A stretch of DNA of 64,000 bases from Methyloversatilis sp. (GTDB lineage: Bacteria; Pseudomonadota; Gammaproteobacteria; Burkholderiales; Rhodocyclaceae). The position numbers were made by a program, and so were the translations under genes. The notes beneath the pieces were generated by a model. The model was given only the letters and a program-made list of their open reading frames with translations, was not told the origin of the DNA and did no database searches. Shown here piece after piece: positions 44,992 to 54,121 of this stretch (position 1 is its first letter; each line of letters opens with the position of its first letter). The stretch lies in NCBI RefSeq assembly GCF_030696805.1, contig NZ_JAUYRO010000095.1:1-64000 (forward strand), given 5' to 3'.

Positions 44992-46101
44992 ATGAAGATC
45001 AAGACCACGGCGGCCGCACTGGCCGCCAGCTTCGGCGTCACACTGTTCGGCGCCCTCCCGGCCACAGCCCTCGCGGCCAAGGACTACCTGGTGACTGCCG
45101 CGCGGCCCAATCTCGTGTTCGTGATGGATGCGAAGGAACGCAAGGTGGTGAAGACGCACACCATTCCGAACACTTCGATGGGCAACAGCCCGATCACGCT
45201 GGTGCATTCGCGTGACGGCAAGACCGCCTACGTCATCCACAACCGCTGGGAAACCGTGTCCGGCATCGATCTGGACAGCGGCAAGGAAGTGTTCCGCGCC
45301 GAACTGTCCGGCGGCGACATCCGCGGCAAGTCTCCCTTCCCGATGGACCTGAGTCCGGATGGCAAGGAACTGGCCGTCTATGTGAACCCGACCCAGCTGC
45401 TGCCGGGCGAGTACAAGGTGCTCGATCCCTACATCGCGATCTACCGCACCGACGCCGGCACCGACGCCGAGCCGGCACGCAAGCTCAAGGTGCCGCGCCG
45501 CGTGTCCACGCTGGCCTGGTCGGCAAAGGGCGACACGCTGTACGCCTTCAGCTGGGACATGCTCAAGCTCGACCCGCAGACCGGCGCAGTCAAGGGAAAG
45601 CACCCGTGGCGCAGCTGGAAGAACGGCGAGCAGGGCGAGCCGGACACGCTGGCAATCTGGCCGCAGTGGGAACAGACCAATGTGTTCGCCACGCCCTACT
45701 ACGTTGCCTACGCGAACAAGCCGGAAGGCGACCCGTCCGCGCTGCGCGCCGGCATCTGGACGCTCGACCTCGAAAAGGACACGGTGCATTTCAAGGAATT
45801 CGAGAATGCCGGCGTCGTGCTGTTTTCCAGCGTGGTGAACCCGGTGCGCCGCGACGAAACCTATACCGTCTATACCCAGCTCACCAAGGTGAACACGAAG
45901 ACCGGCAGGATGGACCGCGTCGATCTCGACCACACCTACTACAACGTGAATGTGTCGAGCGACGGCAAGGAGCTGTACATCGGCGGCACCCAGGGCGACA
46001 TCGCGGTGTACGACAGCGCCACGCTGAAGCGCATCGGCAACATCCGCACGCCGGGCGGTGGCGACCAGGTTCTCACCTCGCTGCGCATCTTCCAGCGCTG
46101 A
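44992..46101 (+). CDS. qhpB: Quinohemoprotein amine dehydrogenase beta subunit
   Basis: A 369-residue protein starting at 44992 with GGAGG 11 bases upstream; an ATG at 44968 is a weaker alternative. The signal peptide runs to about residue 29 (A-L-A-A). The body is a seven-bladed beta-propeller of methylamine-dehydrogenase heavy-chain type, with repeats such as F-V-M-D-A-K-E-R-K-V-V-K-T and L-Y-I-G-G-T-Q-G-D-I-A-V-Y-D. It houses the gamma subunit and shapes the active site. In amine dehydrogenases the beta propeller holds no cofactor itself. Confidence 0.95.
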   Translation: MKIKTTAAALAASFGVTLFGALPATALAAKDYLVTAARPNLVFVMDAKERKVVKTHTIPNTSMGNSPITLVHSRDGKTAYVIHNRWETVSGIDLDSGKEVFRAELSGGDIRGKSPFPMDLSPDGKELAVYVNPTQLLPGEYKVLDPYIAIYRTDAGTDAEPARKLKVPRRVSTLAWSAKGDTLYAFSWDMLKLDPQTGAVKGKHPWRSWKNGEQGEPDTLAIWPQWEQTNVFATPYYVAYANKPEGDPSALRAGIWTLDLEKDTVHFKEFENAGVVLFSSVVNPVRRDETYTVYTQLTKVNTKTGRMDRVDLDHTYYNVNVSSDGKELYIGGTQGDIAVYDSATLKRIGNIRTPGGGDQVLTSLRIFQR

Positions 46102-46106
46102 GCGGC

Positions 46107-47837
46107 ATGAGGGCAGAAGCACTCCATGTGCCCGCAGCGGGCGCCGCGCCGGTCGCGGCGGCGCCTGCGGCGCAGGGCGGCCGTCGTCTCGGCGCGCTCT
46201 ACCGCTGGGCCGGCGACTTCATCCGGCCCGAGTGGCCGGCGCTGGCCGCCGTGCTTCTGCTGTCCACGCTGGCCGTGCTGGCCGGATTGGCCCAGCCGCT
46301 GCTGACCCGGGCGCTGATCGACGACGGCATCCTCGCGCACAATCGCGCGGCGGTGCTGGCGAGTGGCGGCTGGATGGTCGGGCTGGCGCTGTTCGCGCTG
46401 GCGGTCGGCTTCGCCTGCCGACGCATCCACGTGGCGGCGTCGGCCCGCATTCTTCACCGCATGCGCGAATCGCTGTTCGCGCATGTGCTGCGGCTGTCGC
46501 CGGCCTTCTTCGCGCGCATGCGCCAGGGCGACCTGCTGACGCGGCTGGAAGGCGATCTGGGCGAAGTGCAGCGCTTCGCGGTCGACGCCGTGCTGTCGGC
46601 GATCAACTCGGTACTCACGCTGATCGGCACCGTCGTGCTGCTCAGTCTGCTCAGCCCGAAGCTTGCGCTCTTCCTCGCGTTACTGATGGTGCTCAACAGC
46701 ATCGTGTTGTCCTGGGTGCGACCGCGCATCGAGAAGCTGTCGCAACAGTCGCGCGACGCCGGTGTCGAGGTGTCCAGCTTCCTGGTCGAGAAGATCGGCG
46801 CGGTGCGCTGCATACAGACGCACGCTGCCGAGAAGCGCGAGCAGGAACAACTTGGTGCGCTGCACGGCACGGTGCGCGAGCGTCTGCTGTCGCTGCAGCT
46901 GTTCGGCTATCTGGGCGGCGCCTTTCCCAATCTGCTGTTGTCGCTGGCGGTGATCGGCATCTTCGTCGGCGGCAGCCTCTCGATGCTGGCTGGCGAGCCG
47001 CTGACGCTGGGCACGCTGGTCGCCTTCGCCACCTGCGTGCAGCGCGCCAGCGCGCCGCTGCATGCGCTGATGGGGCTCTACCTGCAGTGGCAGCGCGTGA
47101 AGGTCGGCCTGAACCGCGTCGACGAACTGCGCGCGCTCGACGTGCCGGACGATTCGGCTCCCTTGCCGGGCAACGCCTTCCCGGTCGGCGACCTGATGGT
47201 GCGCGACCTCGCTTTCACCTATCCGGGTGCTGCGCGCGCGGCCTTCTCCGGACTGAATCTGACCCTTCCCGCCGGTGCGCGGGTGTGGCTGCGCGGTGAC
47301 TCGGGCAGCGGCAAGTCCACCTTCATCGATCTGCTGCACCGCCACTTCGAACCGTCGGCCGGCTGGATGGCCATCGGCGGCGTGAACCTGAAAGCCATCG
47401 ACCGCGCGACGCTGCGTCGGCGCATTGTCGTGGTGTCGCAGGAGGCGGTGCTGTTCACCGGCTCGCTGCTCGACAATATCCGCTATGGCCGGCCTGACGC
47501 GAGTCGCGAAGAGGTCGGGCGGGCGGCGCAGGCGGCCGGCGTGAGCGACTTCCTGTCGCGTCTGCCCGACGGGCTGGACGCCATGGTCGGCCCGCGCGGC
47601 GCCTCGCTGTCCGGCGGCGAGCGGCAACGGGTCGCGCTGGCGCGCGCGCTGCTGATGTCGCCGGCAGTGCTGGTGATCGACGAGGGCACGTCCTCGCTCG
47701 ACGGCGCGCTCGAGCTGCGCACGCTGGCGGCGATCGACGCGCTGCTGCCGCAGGCGACGCGCATCGTGGTGAGCCACCGTGACCTGTCGCAGTTCGCCTT
47801 CGACCGCGTCATCGATTTTCCGCAGGCCGCCGCATGA
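46107..47837 (+). CDS. qhpF: ABC transporter of the qhp operon
   Basis: A 576-residue half-transporter starting at 46107, six bases after qhpB. Residues about 30-330 are the six-helix exporter domain. The ATPase has Walker A GDSGSGKST, the Q-loop V-S-Q-E-A-V-L-F, the signature LSGGERQRVALARAL and Walker B VLVIDEGTS (with Gly replacing the usual Ala). QhpF exports the processed gamma subunit to the periplasm, since QhpC lacks a Sec leader. The last four bases overlap qhpE. Confidence 0.93.
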   Translation: MRAEALHVPAAGAAPVAAAPAAQGGRRLGALYRWAGDFIRPEWPALAAVLLLSTLAVLAGLAQPLLTRALIDDGILAHNRAAVLASGGWMVGLALFALAVGFACRRIHVAASARILHRMRESLFAHVLRLSPAFFARMRQGDLLTRLEGDLGEVQRFAVDAVLSAINSVLTLIGTVVLLSLLSPKLALFLALLMVLNSIVLSWVRPRIEKLSQQSRDAGVEVSSFLVEKIGAVRCIQTHAAEKREQEQLGALHGTVRERLLSLQLFGYLGGAFPNLLLSLAVIGIFVGGSLSMLAGEPLTLGTLVAFATCVQRASAPLHALMGLYLQWQRVKVGLNRVDELRALDVPDDSAPLPGNAFPVGDLMVRDLAFTYPGAARAAFSGLNLTLPAGARVWLRGDSGSGKSTFIDLLHRHFEPSAGWMAIGGVNLKAIDRATLRRRIVVVSQEAVLFTGSLLDNIRYGRPDASREEVGRAAQAAGVSDFLSRLPDGLDAMVGPRGASLSGGERQRVALARALLMSPAVLVIDEGTSSLDGALELRTLAAIDALLPQATRIVVSHRDLSQFAFDRVIDFPQAAA

Positions 47838-48484
47838 CCGTCGTCGTTCGCGTGGGTCTGCTCGACAGTGCGCTGGACAGCGGCTTGAGCGACGCGGTGT
47901 ATGCCACATCCGGAACCGCGCCGCTGGACGCCGACGCACGCGGCCACGGCAGCCAGATCGCGCGCTGCGTGCTCGCGCATGCACCGCAGGCGCGGCTGGC
48001 GGTGGCACAGGTGTTCGGAAGCAGCCGTGAAACCACGGTCGATGCAGTGCTCGACGGCCTCTACTGGCTGATCGGACAAGGCGTGCAACTGATCAATATG
48101 AGCTTCGGCATGCCGAGCGCCACCCGGCGGCTGGCGCAGGCCTGCCGCGACGCCGCAGACGCCGGCATCGTGCTGGTCGCCTCGGCGCCGGCGCGCGGTG
48201 CGCCGGTGTATCCGGCCGCGTTCGCGCACTGCATCGCGGTCACCGGCGACGCCCGCTGCGCAGCGGGCGACGTGTCGTGGCTGGCGACCGCTGTGGCCGA
48301 TTTTGGCACTCACCCGCTGATCGAACCCGGCCGCCCGGAGCACGGCGGCGGCGCCAGCATCGCCACCGCGCGGATGAGCGGGCTGATTGCCGCGCTGCTT
48401 GCGCAAGGCGTCGCGTCGGATGATCTGCGCGCGCGGCTGCAGCGAGCGGCGATCCATGTCGGACCGGAGCGCCGTCATGCGTGA
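47834..48484 (+). CDS. qhpE: Subtilisin-like protease that processes the gamma-subunit leader
   Basis: A compact 216-residue S8 protease, lacking signal peptide and prodomain, so cytoplasmic. The triad is Asp11 (G-L-L-D-S), His38 (G-H-G-S) and Ser175 (G-G-A-S-I-A-T-A-R), with the oxyanion Asn88 in N-M-S-F-G. QhpE cleaves the QhpC leader after modification by QhpD. It overlaps qhpF by four bases and the following CcmF-like gene by eight. Confidence 0.93.
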   Translation: MTVVVRVGLLDSALDSGLSDAVYATSGTAPLDADARGHGSQIARCVLAHAPQARLAVAQVFGSSRETTVDAVLDGLYWLIGQGVQLINMSFGMPSATRRLAQACRDAADAGIVLVASAPARGAPVYPAAFAHCIAVTGDARCAAGDVSWLATAVADFGTHPLIEPGRPEHGGGASIATARMSGLIAALLAQGVASDDLRARLQRAAIHVGPERRHA

Positions 48485-50636
48485 TCGCCTGCTGTGGGGT
48501 GCCGTGCTGCTGGCGGCGCTGGGCTGTGCGGTGTTGCCGGCGGCTGGCAATGTGCTGCTTGCAGCCGCCGGCGCCGCCGCACTGTGGGCCGGGGTGGTGC
48601 CCGTCCGGCGCTCCGCGCTGCTGCGCGTCGTGGCCGGCCTGCTGTGGGGCGCGCTGATCGCGCTCGCCGTGCTTCTGCTGGGCGACCGCTTCGACGTGCG
48701 CTACGTGTGGATATACAGCGGCGCCGAACTGCCGCTGCACCTGAAGCTCGCCAATCTGTGGGGTGGCGACGAAGGCACGACGCTGCTGCTGGCCGCCTTC
48801 CTGGCCACGCTGGCGGCACGCGGCGCCGCGCAACGCAGTCAGCGCATCGACATCGCTGCCCTGCTGGCAGCCTGGTATGCGCTGACCGCCGCCTGGCTCG
48901 GCCCGTTCGCGGCGACGCCGGTCGACTGGCTGCAGAAGTCGGCATCGCAGGGCATGAATGCGCATCTGATGAAGATCTGGATGCTGGTGCATGCGCCGCT
49001 CATCCTCGCCGCCTACGCATGGACGCTGTCGCTGGCCGCTCCCGCGCTGGCGGCACTCGCCGGTCACGACGCGCGCTGGCCGGGCAGTGCGCTGATGCAC
49101 GCGCGACGCGCCTGGGCGCTGCTCACCGCCGGCATCGGCTTCGGCATGGTGTGGGCCTTCGAGGACGCGATGTACGGGCAGGTGTGGCACTGGGACCCGG
49201 TACAGACCGCAGTGTTCGCCGTGTGGTGTCTGCTTGCCGCCCACCTGCACGGCGCCGGCGGCTGGCGGGCCGGCCGCACGATGTGGCGCTGGGTGCCGTT
49301 CGCCGCGCTGGCCGCGGCGGTGCTGACCGCGGTCGCGATGGGCGTCACGCGCAATGATGCGCTGGCCAGTTCGCACCGCTACGTCGGGGCCTCGACCTGG
49401 GCGGCGCACATCGCACTGGCCGGGTTGCTGCTGGGTGCCGGCCTGCTGGCCTGGCTGCGCGGCTGGCGCACGGTGCAGCCGCTGCCGCACGCCGCGCGCC
49501 TGAATCTGGCGGCCTGGGGTCTGCGCGTGACGCAGCTCATCTTTGTGTTCATCGGCCTGGCGGCGGCTACCCACCTCGCCTGGGCCTGTTTCTCCAGCGC
49601 GCGGGATCTGCCGCGGCCGGACGACCTGAAACCTTTTTTCGAAACGTTGAAGAACTGGGCGCGCGGCTCCGAGCTGCCGGCGCTGCGCGCGGCCTTCGCC
49701 CAGTGGGACGTCGATGGCTACGGGCTGGCGCGCCTGCTGCTGCTGCCCATGGTCGCGGCCGGGCTGATCGGCGGCTGGTTCTTCGCGCGCCGGCTGTCGG
49801 CGCGGCTGGGCTGGATCACGCTGGCTGTCGCGACGCTGCTTTGCGCAGTCGTGTTCGTACGGGGCGGCCTGCTGGCGAACGGCTACGCCGGCAGTGGCGT
49901 GCTGTCGCAGCAGATCGTCGCCGTGCTGCCACGCATCGACGCCGCGCTGATCGCGGGCGCCTATCTCGCGCTCGGCTGTGCCGTCTGGAGCGTGCACGGC
50001 GCCTGGCGCACTCGCCGCACTGCCGGCTACCAGCTGCCGCTCGGTCTGCTGCATCTGGGCGCGGTGGTCGCGCTGTGGGGCGGTCTGCTGGCGACTGCGC
50101 TGAATGGCTATTCGCAGCACCTGATCGATATCGATGGCGACTGGCAACGCGCGCACCAGGGCTATGCCGTTCGCGTCACCAGCCTCGACGTGGACCGCGC
50201 GCCCGACGGCGGTCGCACGCGGGGCAGCGGCAGCTTCCGCGCGCTGGCGCAGATCGAGATTTCGACGCCGGAGCACGGCGTGCTGCAGGGGCAGACGCTG
50301 TACCGCGACGCGCGCAGCGCGATCGCCGGCTACGCAGGTCCGGTGCGCCAGATCTGCGAAATCCTCGACTACCGTTATGCGCGCTACGCGGACCAGCCGG
50401 GCTATGTGCTGCATCCCTTCATCGACCGCGGCTGGGCGCGCGACCTGCAGCTATGGGTCGCCACCTCGTCTGCGGTGGCGGCGCTCGAAGGCGGGCCGCA
50501 GGCCGCGCAGGCGGTGGTGGTGCTGCGTGTGCTGCCTTTCGCGTCGCTGCTGTGGATCGGTCTGACGCTGACTTCGCTGGGCGCCCTGTGGCTTGCATTG
50601 CGCCCGCTGCCCGTGCACCGGGAGCCGCAGCGATGA
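48477..50636 (+). CDS. CcmF-like cytochrome c assembly membrane protein in the qhp operon
   Basis: A 719-residue protein with more than a dozen hydrophobic segments. It contains W-G-G-D-E-G-T-T-L-L and V-W-H-W-D-P-V-Q-T-A-V-F-A-V-W-C, variants of the CcmF/CcsA haem-handling motifs and tryptophan-rich WWD-like segment. Conserved histidines occur nearby in M-L-V-H-A-P and A-A-H-L-H. A C-terminal periplasmic domain (about 540-650) precedes a last helix. It overlaps qhpE by eight bases and qhpG by four. The inferred role is delivery or ligation of haem to the dihaem alpha subunit. I do not recall this gene as part of the classical qhpADCBEFG set. Confidence 0.8.
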   Translation: MRDRLLWGAVLLAALGCAVLPAAGNVLLAAAGAAALWAGVVPVRRSALLRVVAGLLWGALIALAVLLLGDRFDVRYVWIYSGAELPLHLKLANLWGGDEGTTLLLAAFLATLAARGAAQRSQRIDIAALLAAWYALTAAWLGPFAATPVDWLQKSASQGMNAHLMKIWMLVHAPLILAAYAWTLSLAAPALAALAGHDARWPGSALMHARRAWALLTAGIGFGMVWAFEDAMYGQVWHWDPVQTAVFAVWCLLAAHLHGAGGWRAGRTMWRWVPFAALAAAVLTAVAMGVTRNDALASSHRYVGASTWAAHIALAGLLLGAGLLAWLRGWRTVQPLPHAARLNLAAWGLRVTQLIFVFIGLAAATHLAWACFSSARDLPRPDDLKPFFETLKNWARGSELPALRAAFAQWDVDGYGLARLLLLPMVAAGLIGGWFFARRLSARLGWITLAVATLLCAVVFVRGGLLANGYAGSGVLSQQIVAVLPRIDAALIAGAYLALGCAVWSVHGAWRTRRTAGYQLPLGLLHLGAVVALWGGLLATALNGYSQHLIDIDGDWQRAHQGYAVRVTSLDVDRAPDGGRTRGSGSFRALAQIEISTPEHGVLQGQTLYRDARSAIAGYAGPVRQICEILDYRYARYADQPGYVLHPFIDRGWARDLQLWVATSSAVAALEGGPQAAQAVVVLRVLPFASLLWIGLTLTSLGALWLALRPLPVHREPQR

Positions 50637-52027
50637 TTCCACTGCTGATACTCGGTACCGGTCCGGCCGCCAGCCTGCTGGCGATCGCACTCGCGCGGCA
50701 CGACATACCGGCGCAGGTGATCGGGCGGCCGCGCACGGCGCCCGCGGTCGAGGGTCTGTCGCAGCGCGTGGTCGCGGCGCTGAATCAGCTCGGCTGTCAC
50801 GAGGCGCTCGCCCTGCTCGGCCCGCGCTGGCATCGCGTGTCGAGCTGGAACGCGCAGGAGGTTGAGATGAACGGCGAGTTCGTGGTCGATCGCGTCGCCT
50901 TCGACGCCGCACTGCTGCGCGACGTGCGGGCGGCCGGCGTCGACTTGCGCGACGGGCTTGTGCGCGAGCAGGAGCGTGGCGAGGGCGGTGCCTGGTGCGT
51001 GCGCTGGGAGGACGTCGACGGTCGCCAGCAGCGCACCGACACTGCACTGCTCGCCGAGTGTCGCGGCCATACCGCGCCGAAGATGGCGCCCGATCTCCAC
51101 ACCGGCCCGACGCTGGTATCGCTGGGGCGCACCTTCGACGGCGCGCGGGCGCAGCCGCGAACAACTTTCATCGAATCCTTCCCGTCCGGCTGGGCCTGGG
51201 GGGGTGTCGATCTGCAGGGCTGTGCGCACATCCAGGTTGTCATGCGGCCGGCCAGCGTGGCCGCCTTCGGCGGTGACCTCGATCTCGCGCACGCGGCGGC
51301 GCTGGCGCAGCTCACGCGTCTGCCGCAGCGCTTCGGCAGGCAGCTGAAGGCGACCGGTGCCGCGCGGGCGCGCGGCATACAAGCGGCACTGCGCGGCGCG
51401 GTCGCCGGCAACGGCTATCTGCGTGTCGGCGACGCCGCCTACACCTGCGATCCGCTGTCCGGCCACGGCATGTTCGAGGCGGCCTCCGGCGCCATTGCCA
51501 CGGTGCCGGTCATCAAAACGCTGCTGCAGCGCCCGGCGCAGGCAGAACTGGCGCGGGGCTACCTGCGAGAGCGCATCGAAGCGGTGTTCTTCTCGCGCGT
51601 CAAGGTGGCGCGACAGCACTACGCAGCCGAGACGCACTGGGAGGACGAGCCCTTCTGGCAGTGGGTGACGCAGCCAGTGGCCACGCGGCCGTCCGTCGCA
51701 AACGCCACCGGTCCGGCTGCGTTCGCAACGTTGCCGGTAGTCGAGGACGGATTCATCGTCGAGCGCCGCGTCGTCGTAAGCGCCGAACATCCGCGGGGCG
51801 TGCGCTTCATCGACGGTATTGATCTCGGCCGGCTCGACGCGCTGCTGCAGGCGGACGCAGCGATCGTGCCGGCCGACATCGGCTGTCATCTGGGCGCGCC
51901 GGCCGACGCAGTCGCCCGGGCGCTGCGCTGGCTGCAGACGCATTCCCTTCTTACCCGCGCCGGGCATCGATCCGGCGATCTCACCACCGCAAGAGGAGCG
52001 TTTAACGATGAAAAGAACCCGGTTTGA
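50633..52027 (+). CDS. qhpG: FAD-dependent monooxygenase for cofactor formation
   Basis: A 464-residue protein with an N-terminal FAD-binding loop I-P-L-L-I-L-G-T-G-P-A-A-S-L-L and a later G-D-A-A-Y-T-C-D-P-L-S-G-H-G motif, as in p-hydroxybenzoate hydroxylase-type monooxygenases. QhpG hydroxylates the gamma-subunit tryptophan during cysteine tryptophylquinone formation. The C-terminal 100 residues (I-D-G-I-D-L-G-R and following) extend the flavin domain. It is coupled to the CcmF-like gene through a four-base overlap and overlaps the porin gene start. Confidence 0.9.
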   Translation: MIPLLILGTGPAASLLAIALARHDIPAQVIGRPRTAPAVEGLSQRVVAALNQLGCHEALALLGPRWHRVSSWNAQEVEMNGEFVVDRVAFDAALLRDVRAAGVDLRDGLVREQERGEGGAWCVRWEDVDGRQQRTDTALLAECRGHTAPKMAPDLHTGPTLVSLGRTFDGARAQPRTTFIESFPSGWAWGGVDLQGCAHIQVVMRPASVAAFGGDLDLAHAAALAQLTRLPQRFGRQLKATGAARARGIQAALRGAVAGNGYLRVGDAAYTCDPLSGHGMFEAASGAIATVPVIKTLLQRPAQAELARGYLRERIEAVFFSRVKVARQHYAAETHWEDEPFWQWVTQPVATRPSVANATGPAAFATLPVVEDGFIVERRVVVSAEHPRGVRFIDGIDLGRLDALLQADAAIVPADIGCHLGAPADAVARALRWLQTHSLLTRAGHRSGDLTTARGAFNDEKNPV

Positions 52028-52793
52028 TGTCCTGCTGCCCATGTTGCTGATGGCGGCATTGCCGCTGCCTGCCCATGCTCAGGAGCCCGTGCCAGCCTTC
52101 ACTGTGAGCGCGAACGTGGGGGTGTTCTCGCAGTACATCTTCCGCGGCATTTCGTACTCGCAGGAGAAACCCGCGGTGCAGGGCGGCTTCGATCTGGCGC
52201 ATTCGAGCGGCCTCTACCTCGGCGTGTGGGGCACCAATGTCAGCGGGGATGCGCTGCCGAACGCGGTGGGCGAGATCGACGTCTATGGCGGCTATGCGCA
52301 CGCGATCGGTGACTTCACGCTGGACGTGGGCTTCCTGCAGTTCCTGTTCCCGGGTGGCGAGTACAACGGCAGCGGCGAGAACTTCAACTCGCTGGAGCTG
52401 TATGCCGGGGTCACCTGGAAATTCCTGAACGTGAAGTACTCGCAGATGGTGACCGACTACTTCGGCTTCAACGATCGCTCCATGGGCATGGGCCGTGGCG
52501 ACTCCGACGGTTCCTACTACCTGGAGGCGAACGTCAATTACGAATTCCTGCCCGGCTGGACCGCACAGCTTCACGTCGGCCGTCAGGACGTGAAGCACTA
52601 CGACCAATACAGTTTCACCGACTGGAAGGTGGGCGTGACCCGGAACTTCGAAGGTGGCTGGCAGGCCGGGCTGTCGTATGTCGACACCAATGTCGACAAG
52701 AACGCCTACCTGCCGATCTGCAACGGCAATGGCAACGGCTGCAAGCAGCCGGGCGATCCGAACTGGCTGGCCTTCGTCAAACGCACCTTCTGA
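52008..52793 (+). CDS. TorF family putative porin
   Basis: A 261-residue protein whose ATG at 52008 lies inside the 3' end of qhpG, behind AAGAGGAG. Residues 1-24 are a signal peptide (L-P-A-H-A). The mature protein is a beta-barrel with the TIGR02001/TorF signature: V-S-A-N-V-G-V-F-S-Q-Y-I-F-R-G-I-S-Y-S-Q and strands ending in aromatic residues, with a C-terminal F-V-K-R-T-F. It is an outer membrane channel, here probably letting amines reach the periplasmic dehydrogenase. It is the last gene of the qhp transcript. Confidence 0.88.
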   Translation: MKRTRFDVLLPMLLMAALPLPAHAQEPVPAFTVSANVGVFSQYIFRGISYSQEKPAVQGGFDLAHSSGLYLGVWGTNVSGDALPNAVGEIDVYGGYAHAIGDFTLDVGFLQFLFPGGEYNGSGENFNSLELYAGVTWKFLNVKYSQMVTDYFGFNDRSMGMGRGDSDGSYYLEANVNYEFLPGWTAQLHVGRQDVKHYDQYSFTDWKVGVTRNFEGGWQAGLSYVDTNVDKNAYLPICNGNGNGCKQPGDPNWLAFVKRTF

Positions 52794-52834
52794 CCGTTCC
52801 CGGGGTCTTGCCGGCATCGAATGCAGCGCGTGGC

Positions 52835-52858
52835 CGCCCCCGTCCCGGGACGGGGGCG
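52835..52858 (+). terminator. GC hairpin after the porin gene
   Basis: CGCCCCCGTCC (52835-52845) pairs perfectly with GGACGGGGGCG (52848-52858) around a two-base centre. No T-run follows, so it is either a weak intrinsic terminator or a stabilising 3' hairpin between two convergent genes. Confidence 0.5.
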
Positions 52859-52888
52859 CGCTGTTCTGGCCTGCCCCGGTAGTTGCTA

Positions 52889-53779
52889 TCAGGGTTCGAT
52901 GGCGATGCCGCGCAGCGGCTCGCCCTTGCCGACCTTGCCCAGACGCGTCGCCGCGCCGGTTTTCAGGTCGATCAGGTAGAACTGCGGCGTGGCGTCCTGC
53001 ACCGTGCTGACCGCGGCGTAGGCGTCGTTGCTGACGTCGGCGATGTCGAAGTGCGCGTCGGCCAGCCCGGCAATGCCGAGCGCGCCGACCGTGAACAGCT
53101 TGCCGGTATTCGGTGACACCACCGGCTTCACGCCTTCCACCGAGCCCTGACGCACCAGCGCACCGGTGGCGGCGTCGATCGCGAAATTGGTCGTGAGCTT
53201 TTCGTCGTCCTGGTTGTACGTGTAGCCGGCGGCGACGATCTTCGGCGCCACCGCGGCGTTGATGTCGCCTTCCACATAGGTCAGCGGGCCGTCGGGCTGC
53301 AGGCCGGCGATGTCGGGTGCGGCGTCGACCAGTGCGCCAGTGTCGGGATGGGCGCGCAGGTTCTGCCGCGCGTCGGACACGATGCGGATGCGATCGGCCG
53401 CCGGATTGAAGTCGAAGCCGAAGCGCTGACCATTCAGCGGCGCGGCGAATTTCGCGCTGCCGACCGGCTTGAGCTGGCCCTGGACGACATCGACCGTGAA
53501 GATGCGGCCAGTGCTGCCGAGCGCAAACATGACACCCCGGGCGACCCGATAGTCGATGCCCAGCAACTGTTCGCCGTTGTCCAGCCCGGTCAGGGCGACA
53601 TCCGACAGGAGCCTGCCCGGCTGGCCGGCATTGAAGCTGATCAGGTGGTGCGACTGGGTCACAGCAAATACGGTTTCCTTGCGCGGCGGGCCTTCGATGT
53701 CGGGTGTGCCGGCGCAGGCGGTGAGCAGGCAGACGGTCGAGGCAAGCGTCAGCAGCGGAAGACGGGCGGCGCTCTGCAT
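52889..53779 (-). CDS. DUF4394 lipoprotein
   Basis: A 296-residue protein starting at 53779 (MQSAARLPLL). The N-terminus is a lipoprotein signal with the lipobox L-L-T-A-C. The mature part has repeated segments such as L-L-G-I-D-Y-R, F-G-F-D-F-N-P-A-A-D-R-I-R and L-T-Y-V-E-G-D-I-N, characteristic of the beta-propeller-like DUF4394. The function of this family is unknown. It converges on the TorF porin. Confidence 0.85.
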   Translation of the reverse strand: MQSAARLPLLTLASTVCLLTACAGTPDIEGPPRKETVFAVTQSHHLISFNAGQPGRLLSDVALTGLDNGEQLLGIDYRVARGVMFALGSTGRIFTVDVVQGQLKPVGSAKFAAPLNGQRFGFDFNPAADRIRIVSDARQNLRAHPDTGALVDAAPDIAGLQPDGPLTYVEGDINAAVAPKIVAAGYTYNQDDEKLTTNFAIDAATGALVRQGSVEGVKPVVSPNTGKLFTVGALGIAGLADAHFDIADVSNDAYAAVSTVQDATPQFYLIDLKTGAATRLGKVGKGEPLRGIAIEP

Positions 53780-54121
53780 GGAGATGTCCTTGATTGAATG
53801 AAGGGGGGGCTGACAGCCTCGCGCTTGCGGTTTGCTCACGTTTCCTGGCGCGCGGACAAGATCCATGGAGGGTTACGGTTGATTCGCTGCAGCCTTTAGC
53901 GCACTCATCAATTGCCTGTATGAACTTCATGCAACTGTCGCGATCGCGACGCGCAGTGACGTCAGGTTTGTCTGTTTCAGGCGCCCCGACGCCACCCCGG
54001 GCTGACGTCTGATGCGCGGTGGCATCCCTAAAGGGTGACGCCCTGCTGCCGTTAGCCGGAGCATCGACAGTTTGTGGGTAGCGGGATCGTGCGCGTCAAG
54101 GGAGTGCGGAAGCAGGCTTGC
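53780..54121. other. Intergenic region between the DUF4394 and cupredoxin genes
   Basis: About 340 bases between divergent genes. No supportable coding frame was found, nor a convincing promoter. The region just upstream of the cupredoxin gene contains GTG codons in frame that could serve as earlier starts (from 54074). Confidence 0.4.

Noticed and set aside
48240-50414. A 724-codon open frame opposite the CcmF-like gene
   Set aside because: It has Arg/Gln/Ala-rich composition and no motif, while the plus strand holds a membrane protein coupled to its neighbours.
41559-52793. A mau-type methylamine dehydrogenase cluster
   Set aside because: The small subunit has the gamma-subunit cysteine pattern, a radical SAM maturase is present and MauA/MauE/MauG features are absent, so the quinohemoprotein type is correct.
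52794-52888. A small gene between the porin and DUF4394 genes
   Set aside because: The space is under 100 bases and is occupied by a GC hairpin.
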